A DNA stretch of 54,120 bases. It comes from CAZEHJ01 sp964512485. Lineage in GTDB: Bacteria > Bacteroidota > Rhodothermia > Rhodothermales > UBA10348. Positions 17,212 to 25,014 of this stretch are shown in pieces. How positions within the stretch are numbered: position 1 is the first letter of the stretch; each line of letters begins with the position of its first letter. The stretch covers positions 1 through 54,120 of the forward strand of contig CAZEHJ010000017.1 of NCBI GenBank assembly GCA_964512485.1, written 5' to 3'. A model generated the notes under the pieces. That model had not been told where the DNA came from, did no database searches, and saw only the letters and a program-made list of their open reading frames with translations. The translations under genes were made by a program, and so were the position numbers.

Positions 17212-20200
17212 ACCGATGCAGCCACATACCGACGGGCCCACTTCCCGCTGACGAACATGATCGGCGTCGTATAAGGGGAGATTCTCGACTGGAGACACCC
17301 ATATCGCTTGACCCGGACTTTGAGCGAAACTGCAACATCGTTGTCAGCGCGGGAGCAGGCTCGGGTAAAACGACGGTTCTTGTCGAACGCCTGATCGGAT
17401 TGATTCGCTGCGGTATGGCGCCAGAATGCGCGGCAGCAATCACGTTCAGTAACAAAGCAGCCGGAGAATTGCAGGAACGATTCTTCAGCGATCTGCTGCA
17501 GACGATGGAATGCATCGAAGAGGTGATGCATAGGAGCCAAGGTCCAACAAAGGAAGCATGGCAGCTTGAATACAGTCGACTTTCTGAAGCTGTAAATAGC
17601 CCTGAATCACCCTTCATCGGAACCATTCACTCATTTTGTGCCCGCATCCTGCGAACATTCAGTTTTCGTGCCGGAATACCAGCCGATTTTTCGCATCTGG
17701 ACAACGAAGAAGAGGTCAGAATGCGCCGCGTTTTTTGGAATCGTCTGATGAATGTCGATCCGCAGGCAGGATCTGACCTGGCCCTGCTCCGAGATGCCGG
17801 CGTCTCGGCAAACGGGTTGTTTGAAATGTTCGGTCGTCATTCTGAAAACGAATCGGTCTATTTTCCGGAGAGCGGCACAGATGAGATTGATCCAGGAGCT
17901 GTATTCGCCCGCCTTCTTGAGTACGTGGACGAGTTCTCTTCCAGCTTTCCTGTCTCTGGCAAACCAGGCGCGTTTCTGAAGTTCATGTGGGCCGTGCAGA
18001 CGCGACGAAAGAGTAATCGCACGTTTTCGGATCACGAAATGGTTCGATGGTTGAAAAGCTCGCTTCGAATGCTCAAATCATCGGGAGACGTCCTGGATTT
18101 GAAGGTAACACTGTGGGGCCCACGTAAGGAAGAGCGATATAAACTGGCGACTGCTATTCGAGACGGCCATGAAGACAATTTGATTGGAAAACCGTTCGTC
18201 GCGTTCCTTCAGGGCGACGTCATGGAATTGATCAGAAAACGTGATGCCTGGCTTCACGATGCGGCAATTCGATTTGTGAACGCATCTGTGGGCGAATATC
18301 GACAAATGCGATTGGAGGCAGGCAAACTTACGTTCAATGATATGCTCCATCAGACATCCCGCCTGTTGTTTGCATCCTCGCGGACGAGATCAGATCTGCA
18401 AGAACAGTTCTCACATATTCTCGTGGATGAGTTTCAGGATACGAATCCCGAACAAGCCTCCATGTTGTTTGCTCTGGCATCGCAGACACAACCTGAGCGA
18501 AACACGTGGACGACGACCGACTTGATTCCGGGTATGTTGATGTTCGTTGGTGACGATAAACAGTCTATTTACCGGTTTCGCAAAGCCGACTTCCAGGCCT
18601 TCGAAGAGGTTCGTCAAGCAGTTCAGCGTGGCGAGGGATTGGACCTGCATTTGACGACTAATTTTCGAAGCTCTAAAGAAGTCTGTGATTGGATCAACGG
18701 TGCGTTGAACTCGGTTTTCAAAGATGAGCCAAGGCCCTATCAGGCCGATTGGGAAGATCTCATCGCGCATGAAAATCCGTCCCTAGCTGAGCCCGTCGTA
18801 CCTGCAGTAGAGGCGTTGCTCTTTCCAGCCATGCGTCCGGTTGCTCTTAGGGAGCAAGCCGAGGCCCGGGCCATCAGAGAGTGGATTCTCGACATCCGGC
18901 AGGAATACGGAGACACGACGTCATTTTCAGATTTTTTGGTTCTCGTCCGACGAACGAAAAACCTGCCATTGTATCTCGATGTGCTGAGTGAGGCTGGTAT
19001 ACCTGCCACAATATCGGGTGGAGATGCTCTCGAACTGACGGATGTATTGCAGACCTTTGACGATGTGCTTCGGGCCACGTTCAATCCTGATGATGGCGCC
19101 TCACTTGCTGCCACGCTCCGTGGGCCTCTGTTTGGAGCTTCCGACCAGGATCTGTATGACTATTCGATCTCAGGATACAGCTGGAGGGACCTCGTTCTGG
19201 GAACAGATGAGCTTCCGAGTGCTCCGGAATCCATCCGGTTTGCTTCAAATCAACTGAGACGATTCCATGAGGCAAACATCGAATCCTCTTTGACATCAGC
19301 TTTCGAAAATCTATTGAAAGAGAGCGGCTACGAGGTGGTCCTGGCCGGACGGCGGGACGGAGGATTGGGCCTGGGTATGCTTGACACCATCTGGAGTCTG
19401 TTCTCTCAGTGGGACAACACTGGATACTCGATGGGAGAGTGTATCACTACGCTCGGCAAATACCGTAGGGGAGAACTCGAACTGAACCTTTTCTCACACA
19501 GCATTGCGACCGCCGATAGTGTGCGTCTTATGACCATCCATCAGTCAAAAGGACTGCAATCGGATTATGTAATGCTAACCGATTGTGGGTCGCCCGGAAA
19601 TCACTCCGTTGAGATGCATGTTCAGCGCCAGGAAGCGAAGCTTATCGGGTTCGCTCCGTTGACGGGTGGCAAATTCGGTAGGAAGGAAGAGGTGATAGCG
19701 CCGAGTGGCTGGCCGGAGGCTGAGGCCAGAGAAATTCGATTCACCGAAGCCGAAAGTATGCGACTTGCTTATGTGGCGTGTACGCGCGCTGCAAAGCAGT
19801 TGGTAATTTGCGTAAACGAGCAGCCAGGGAGTGGATCATGGGACTTTTTACACCCGGCCATATCTGACTTGTCAACCCCGACCAAGGTGGCTGGCCAGGA
19901 ATCTGAGACGACTCGGGTGCTGGACGACACAGGAGATCTTGCTCCCGAAATGCTCTTTGAGGACGTTCAAAAGATGATCTCCGTGTCGAAAGATGCTTCC
20001 TGGCATATGAAACGACCAAGTACTGAAGATGAATTGGATGAACCGCGGTCCGCTCCAGCTTCTTCGGGGACGGGTGAAGGAGTCCGGTATGGTCGGGCCA
20101 TACATCAACTTTTTGAGGCCGTGGTTGCGAAGCGCAAGGATGGCATCGATCCATCAGAGCGGTCGACGTTGGTTTCTGAAGTGTTACAGGCAAATCTTGA

Positions 20201-20573
20201 TGGCGAGTCGGCTCGTCGACTTGAAGAAGCAGCCAGGCAAACAATTGATAACTTCATGGACTCTCGGGCCTGGGAGTCCCTTCAAACGGCAGACAGGGTC
20301 CTGACTGAGGTTCCATTCACGACTTCCTCGAACGACGATGTACCCGTTGTGACCAGTGGGGTTGTAGACCTGGCATTCAGGAACGAAGATGGTTGGACAA
20401 TCGTCGACTATAAGACTGACAATGCCGATGAAAACGTCTTGTTGGATCGACATGCTGAACAGATTAAAGCGTATGTTCGGGCATGGAGGACTCTATTCGA
20501 GGATCAGTCATGTACGGGGTTGCTTTGGTCGACTAAATTGGGCAAGGCCATTGAGGTAGAATCGATTAAATGA
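17208..20573 (+). CDS. addA: AddA-type UvrD-family helicase-nuclease
   Basis: A 1121-residue superfamily 1 helicase with a C-terminal RecB-type nuclease. Motifs in order: Walker A SAGAGSGKT (47-55), TFSNKAA, GTIHSFCARIL, Walker B LVDEFQDTNPEQ (about 404), GDDKQSIYRFRKADFQ (about 447), TTNFRSS, MTIHQSKGL (about 774), YVACTRA (about 854), and the nuclease core VVDLAF ... VDYKTD (about 1053-1069) with a following Q-x3-Y-type motif (EQIKAYVRAW). It unwinds and degrades DNA ends and prepares them for RecA. The start ATG lies in the addB stop (4-base overlap) and its stop overlaps the rmuC start by 4 bases, giving one co-translated unit. Confidence 0.95.
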   Translation: MNRCSHIPTGPLPADEHDRRRIRGDSRLETPISLDPDFERNCNIVVSAGAGSGKTTVLVERLIGLIRCGMAPECAAAITFSNKAAGELQERFFSDLLQTMECIEEVMHRSQGPTKEAWQLEYSRLSEAVNSPESPFIGTIHSFCARILRTFSFRAGIPADFSHLDNEEEVRMRRVFWNRLMNVDPQAGSDLALLRDAGVSANGLFEMFGRHSENESVYFPESGTDEIDPGAVFARLLEYVDEFSSSFPVSGKPGAFLKFMWAVQTRRKSNRTFSDHEMVRWLKSSLRMLKSSGDVLDLKVTLWGPRKEERYKLATAIRDGHEDNLIGKPFVAFLQGDVMELIRKRDAWLHDAAIRFVNASVGEYRQMRLEAGKLTFNDMLHQTSRLLFASSRTRSDLQEQFSHILVDEFQDTNPEQASMLFALASQTQPERNTWTTTDLIPGMLMFVGDDKQSIYRFRKADFQAFEEVRQAVQRGEGLDLHLTTNFRSSKEVCDWINGALNSVFKDEPRPYQADWEDLIAHENPSLAEPVVPAVEALLFPAMRPVALREQAEARAIREWILDIRQEYGDTTSFSDFLVLVRRTKNLPLYLDVLSEAGIPATISGGDALELTDVLQTFDDVLRATFNPDDGASLAATLRGPLFGASDQDLYDYSISGYSWRDLVLGTDELPSAPESIRFASNQLRRFHEANIESSLTSAFENLLKESGYEVVLAGRRDGGLGLGMLDTIWSLFSQWDNTGYSMGECITTLGKYRRGELELNLFSHSIATADSVRLMTIHQSKGLQSDYVMLTDCGSPGNHSVEMHVQRQEAKLIGFAPLTGGKFGRKEEVIAPSGWPEAEAREIRFTEAESMRLAYVACTRAAKQLVICVNEQPGSGSWDFLHPAISDLSTPTKVAGQESETTRVLDDTGDLAPEMLFEDVQKMISVSKDASWHMKRPSTEDELDEPRSAPASSGTGEGVRYGRAIHQLFEAVVAKRKDGIDPSERSTLVSEVLQANLDGESARRLEEAARQTIDNFMDSRAWESLQTADRVLTEVPFTTSSNDDVPVVTSGVVDLAFRNEDGWTIVDYKTDNADENVLLDRHAEQIKAYVRAWRTLFEDQSCTGLLWSTKLGKAIEVESIK

Positions 20574-21892
20574 CGACAACAATTGTACTTACAGGATTGG
20601 CGGGATTGGCGTTGGGAGGGGTAGTAGTGTACCTGTTTCTGAAAGCCAGTTCTTCAGCTCTTGAGGCGCGCAGCGAGGAATTGGAGCGCTCGCGCGGTGC
20701 CGCCGAAACAGAATTGAGCGGACTCCGCGAGTCCAACACCTCGCTGCGCGCCGATCTTGCCGCACGCGAGCAAGAATTGAAAGGGTGGGTCGAGAAGCAG
20801 AAGGAGTTTGCTCAACAGTTCAATGCCCTTTCACGCGAGGCGCTGGACAAGAACAACCGTTCGTTTCTGGAGCTGGCACAGACCCAGATGAAGGAGATGA
20901 TGAAAGGGGTCGACGCGAAAGAGACAGAGCGCAAACTTGAAATGGAGAAGTTGGTCAATCCGCTTTCCAAATCACTGGAAGAAGTCTCAAAACACGTCCG
21001 CGAGGTCGAAAAAGATCGTGAAAAGGCGTACGCATCGATTACCGAACAGGTCAAAGGTCTCTCCGAAGCCCAACTGGCGATCCGAAAAGAAGCCAACAAC
21101 CTGGTGAACGCCCTGCGTAAACCGTCCGTGCGCGGTAGATGGGGTGAGATTCAGCTCAAGCGAGTCGTTGAAATGGCAGGCATGCTGGATCACTGTGATT
21201 TCGAAGAACAGCATACCGTGCACTCCGACAATGGAAGACTTCGCCCGGATTTGATTGTGCATCTGGCCGGTGGCAAGACCATTGTGGTTGATGCCAAAGC
21301 ACCCCTGTCAGCCTATCTCGATGCCGTTGAGACGGAAGATGAAGAACAGCGCGATCAGTTAATGATGAAGCACGCTGAACAGGTGCGGACCCATATAAGG
21401 CAGCTGTCCACCAAGGCGTATCAAGACCAATTCCAGTCCACACCAGATATGGTCATTCTATTTCTGCCCGGTGAATCATTCTATTACGCAGCCCAGGAAA
21501 AAGACCCATCTCTCATCGAGCAGGGAATCGACAACAATGTAATCGTCGCGACGCCAACCACACTGATCACGTTACTGAAAGCGGTAGCCTACGGATGGAG
21601 GCAGGAGCAGTTGGCCGACAATGCCCAGAAGATTTCAAGACTGGGTCAGGAGCTCTACGAAAGACTCAGCGTGATGGTCGATCACGTTTCGAAGATGGGA
21701 CGGGGGCTGAATACGGCGGTAACCAGCTACAACAAGGCAGTAGCATCCATGGAGAGTCGGGTGATGGTATCAGCCCGGAAATTCAAGGAATTGGGTTCAT
21801 CTACGTCTGCTGAACTGCCGGAAATAGCTCGTCTGGAAGCGACACCGCGCCAGTTGGAGTTGGAAGAAAAAACCGAATCCGAAACAGAGTAA
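20570..21892 (+). CDS. rmuC: DNA recombination protein RmuC
   Basis: A 440-residue RmuC family protein. An N-terminal membrane segment (residues 3-24) is followed by a long coiled coil (about 27-165) and the RmuC domain, with NLVNALRKPSVRGRWGEIQLKRVVEMAGM, LRPDLIVHLAGGKTIVVDAKAPL, FLPGESFYYAA and VIVATPTTLITLLKAVAYGWRQEQ. The fold is a distant restriction-endonuclease-like domain; in E. coli RmuC limits inversions at short inverted repeats, and some homologues protect against foreign DNA. It is the third gene of addB-addA-rmuC, joined by a 4-base overlap. Confidence 0.94.
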   Translation: MTTTIVLTGLAGLALGGVVVYLFLKASSSALEARSEELERSRGAAETELSGLRESNTSLRADLAAREQELKGWVEKQKEFAQQFNALSREALDKNNRSFLELAQTQMKEMMKGVDAKETERKLEMEKLVNPLSKSLEEVSKHVREVEKDREKAYASITEQVKGLSEAQLAIRKEANNLVNALRKPSVRGRWGEIQLKRVVEMAGMLDHCDFEEQHTVHSDNGRLRPDLIVHLAGGKTIVVDAKAPLSAYLDAVETEDEEQRDQLMMKHAEQVRTHIRQLSTKAYQDQFQSTPDMVILFLPGESFYYAAQEKDPSLIEQGIDNNVIVATPTTLITLLKAVAYGWRQEQLADNAQKISRLGQELYERLSVMVDHVSKMGRGLNTAVTSYNKAVASMESRVMVSARKFKELGSSTSAELPEIARLEATPRQLELEEKTESETE

Positions 21893-21898
21893 CCCTGC

Positions 21899-23065
21899 TC
21901 AGGAAATAGCCATTGCAAACTTGGCTTCGGAGGATTCCAGCACAAAGCGGACCATCGTTTTCCACTCTTCCATCTCGTCGGACACAACCTTTTTCTTCTC
22001 AGCGATCTTCGCCTGAAGTGCTTCCACTTCTTCGTTCTTCAGATCTTTCATCCTCTGATATTTGTCCGAAGCAGTCTTCAGGATATTCAGGTTTTCAGTC
22101 AACGAAGTTGCAGCCTCTTCTACCTTCAGTTTCCATCCTTCGCAATCAATGCGACTGGAGAGTTCCTGAATTCGCTCCATCATTAGATGTCGGTCTGCTG
22201 CAACGAGACGACGTTTGATCGTCAGGTGGTTGACCTTTTTAAGATTTGTCGCCAGGCCAACCTTGTTCAGGAACCAGATGATGTATTTGGGAGGATCGAA
22301 CTGATACCAGCGCACGCCATTTCGGTAGTCACCGGCAAACGTGTGGTGGTAGTTGTGGTACCCTTCTCCGAAGGTCAGGAAAGCAAGGATAAAGTTGTTG
22401 ACAGCCGTGTGCTCAGTCGAGTACGGCTGTGACCCCCACATGTGGGCCAGAGAGTTGATGAACCATGTGCAATGATGCACGATGAACATGCGAAGCAGTG
22501 TTCCGATGACAAAAGAGCCCAACAGATCTCCAGTGACAGCCCATAGGCCGGCAACAGCAATGGCATTGACTGACACCATCAGCACCGCATAATACTTGTG
22601 CTGGAACCTCAGAAGGGGCTTTTTGACCAGGTCATGAATGACGCGCTCATTGATGTCTGGCCGCTTTTTGAGCATCCAGAGTACATGCGAGTGCCAGAAT
22701 CCGTCCGGTGCACTGTATGGGTCCAGTTCCGTGTCGACGTGCTTGTGGTGGATCCGGTGGTCGTGAGACCAGGAAAAAATGCTGCCTTCAGTGGCAAGTG
22801 TCCCGAGGAATACGAGAATCGCTTCTATTGCAGGATGGGTTGCGTACGTCTTATGGGCATAAAGACGGTGATAACCCGTCGTTATCGCCATGAGACAAGC
22901 TGAAATCAGTACCACAGTTCCCCAGATCAGCGAAGCGGATGCATCTGTCCTGACTATGTAGACAGGGAGCAACGCAAACAGAAGAATGTGATAACCACCA
23001 AGAAAAAGAAGGTTGGTCCAATCTGGGGACCAAGAACGCGCTGGCGCGTCTGCTGGATTTGCCAT
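21899..23065 (-). CDS. Membrane fatty acid (acyl-CoA type) desaturase with C-terminal coiled coil
   Basis: A 388-residue di-iron desaturase. Histidine boxes are HRLYAH (66-71), HDHRIHHKH (101-109) and GYHNYHH (235-241), with an extra HHCTWFINSLAH motif at 197-208, as in delta-9 acyl-CoA desaturases. About four membrane helices flank the boxes. From about residue 290 the protein continues with a ~95-residue coiled-coil-like tail rich in Glu, Lys and Leu, not part of the catalytic core. It introduces a double bond into saturated acyl chains, probably to control membrane fluidity. It is convergent with rmuC (6 bases between stops). The reductant partner is not in the window. Confidence 0.93.
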   Translation of the reverse strand: MANPADAPARSWSPDWTNLLFLGGYHILLFALLPVYIVRTDASASLIWGTVVLISACLMAITTGYHRLYAHKTYATHPAIEAILVFLGTLATEGSIFSWSHDHRIHHKHVDTELDPYSAPDGFWHSHVLWMLKKRPDINERVIHDLVKKPLLRFQHKYYAVLMVSVNAIAVAGLWAVTGDLLGSFVIGTLLRMFIVHHCTWFINSLAHMWGSQPYSTEHTAVNNFILAFLTFGEGYHNYHHTFAGDYRNGVRWYQFDPPKYIIWFLNKVGLATNLKKVNHLTIKRRLVAADRHLMMERIQELSSRIDCEGWKLKVEEAATSLTENLNILKTASDKYQRMKDLKNEEVEALQAKIAEKKKVVSDEMEEWKTMVRFVLESSEAKFAMAIS

Positions 23066-23301
23066 GTACTGTAATTACCCGAATACGGTGTTTATACGCC
23101 TGAAACGGCTACATCGGTCTCGGGTTCAAAGATAACATTCGGCAGTGACCCAACAAACGAAAATGTTGATAAGACAGTCTGTATATCTGCTGAAAAACCA
23201 ATCAGGTACGGTGTATGCAGAATTGGACTTGAACAGCAAAACCATTCACCGTTGCAGGGACGCCAGTCGTAATGAGGACGGGGGCGAAAAGGGAGTCGGA
23301 G

Positions 23302-24762
23302 CTAGTACGCGCCAGAGGATCGTGCCACGGCACTGAATGTCCTTACGAGGATGACCAGATCAAGCCAGAGAGACCAATTACGCACGTAATATGAGTCAAA
23401 ATGCTCCATTCCGTCTGTTCCGATGTTCGAGCGGCCTGAAACCTGCCACATCCCCGTCATGCCGGGTCTCACGCGTCGTCGCAGGGCCAGAACGCGAGTG
23501 TTTACCTCATCCTCGTGATATTCGGGAAGGGGGCGTGGACCCACCAGGGACATCGTTCCTGCGAGAACATTAAACAGTTGTGGAATCTCATCCAGCGAAA
23601 AACGGCGCAAGAAGTGTCCGATTCGGGTAATCCGGGGGTCTTTTTTCAATTTGAAGTCCCGCTCCCATTCTTCTTTCAGGTTCGGGTCGTTCTCCAGAGC
23701 ATTTTTCAGCGCATTCTCAGCGTCTGGTACCATCGTCCGGAATTTCCAGGTCTTGAATTCTTCCCCATCCTTGCCGAAACGCGTCTGCAGGAAGAACGGA
23801 TTGGTTTTGTCTTCCAGCCAGATGAGTGCGGAAAGTAATCCGACAAGCGGCATCCAGAATGGAGCCGCCAGACAGGTGGATACGATATCGAAGGATCTTT
23901 TGACCAAACGCGAAATCGGATCGGCCAGATTGAGGGCGATCTTCAGGCCAAGCGTTCCACCCATGTCAATCGTTCCAACCCACAACGATGGGAGCTCAGT
24001 GATTTCAGGGACGACGATCACGCTGCGGTAGTAGGAGAGAGGTCCTTCAAGGAGGTGGCGTCGGAATTCGGGCTCAATGTTGTTTATCGCCAGAATAGCT
24101 ACCTGTGCTTCCGGAAGTACGAGGTTGGTGTCGCCCAGAACAGGAATTCCACTAAGGTGTGCACCCCAGAAGGAGGGATGATCATCGAGGAATGCAACTG
24201 GCTTGTAACCGAGGCCTTTGTCTTCGTCCAGACGAGCAACGAGTTCTCTACCCAGATTCCCTGCGCCATAAATAACAACTGGCAGGCCGTACTGATTGGA
24301 ACGAATCAGAAGGTTTTTTACAACCCGGCGAACGGCGGGTACCAGGAAAAGACTCAGCAGGAATGATCCCGTAAAGGAGAACCTGCTTATGTCGGCGCCG
24401 ACCTGGAACCAGAAAAGGACAACAGCGGAGAAGGAAAAGACTCCGATCAGGGTAAGGGTCTGCCGCCTCAACTCTTCGACGGCGCCGAGGCCCCACCCCG
24501 GATAGAGTTTTCCGACCATTGCTCCGATTATCCAGACGGGAAGAATCAACTCGATCCACCACTGGAACAGAGATTCTCCCAAAAACAGATATCGCAAAGA
24601 ACCGGTGATGAACAGTGCTGCGGCCAGGGCAAACAAATCTCCCAGCATCAGGGAAACTGCGTTGTACAGCCTCCTGTATTCGAACGTGACGGGTGAAACC
24701 GTATGGGAATAAACATGGTGGGCTCTCAACGATTCACCGACCATATGATCGGAGATTTCCAT
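23302..24762 (-). CDS. WbaP-type undecaprenyl-phosphate sugar phosphotransferase
   Basis: A 486-residue polyprenyl-phosphate hexose-1-phosphate transferase that starts exopolysaccharide repeat-unit synthesis. Four N-terminal membrane helices are followed by a Rossmann-like domain (GLPVVIYGAGNLGRELVARL, about 168-187) and a C-terminal catalytic bacterial sugar transferase domain with KRSFDIV, FKTWKFRTM, SLDEIPQLFNVLAG and SLVGPRPLPEYHE. The ATG at 24762 has GGAG three bases upstream; an upstream in-frame ATG at 24849 has no ribosome site and adds a basic stretch of no known domain. Last gene of the exopolysaccharide cluster; 252 bases separate it from the GT26 fusion gene, and nothing could be recognised in that gap. 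Confidence 0.9.
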   Translation of the reverse strand: MEISDHMVGESLRAHHVYSHTVSPVTFEYRRLYNAVSLMLGDLFALAAALFITGSLRYLFLGESLFQWWIELILPVWIIGAMVGKLYPGWGLGAVEELRRQTLTLIGVFSFSAVVLFWFQVGADISRFSFTGSFLLSLFLVPAVRRVVKNLLIRSNQYGLPVVIYGAGNLGRELVARLDEDKGLGYKPVAFLDDHPSFWGAHLSGIPVLGDTNLVLPEAQVAILAINNIEPEFRRHLLEGPLSYYRSVIVVPEITELPSLWVGTIDMGGTLGLKIALNLADPISRLVKRSFDIVSTCLAAPFWMPLVGLLSALIWLEDKTNPFFLQTRFGKDGEEFKTWKFRTMVPDAENALKNALENDPNLKEEWERDFKLKKDPRITRIGHFLRRFSLDEIPQLFNVLAGTMSLVGPRPLPEYHEDEVNTRVLALRRRVRPGMTGMWQVSGRSNIGTDGMEHFDSYYVRNWSLWLDLVILVRTFSAVARSSGAY

Positions 24763-25014
24763 GTTCTCCAACAGGCAGTCAGAGCCCCGCTTTTTCCTTG
24801 ATTTCCGTGGTCCGACCAGTTGCATGCGTTTTCGTTGTGCTGAGTGCATTTCGGGCTATTATCGATTCGGACTCACTACCGCACTTTTCGTACCAATTTT
24901 CCAGAATCAGCCTCTGGGCTCCAAATGGGCCTGCTGTGTTCGAATTTGGTACTTTCGGACATCTTTTTCTTCGTTTTGAGACTCGAATTGTGACCGGAAT
25001 ATTCTGTATTCCAA

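Noticed and set aside
23145..23336. 63-codon plus-strand frame between the desaturase and WbaP genes
   Set aside because: No ribosome site, no homology seen, and it runs into the WbaP coding region.
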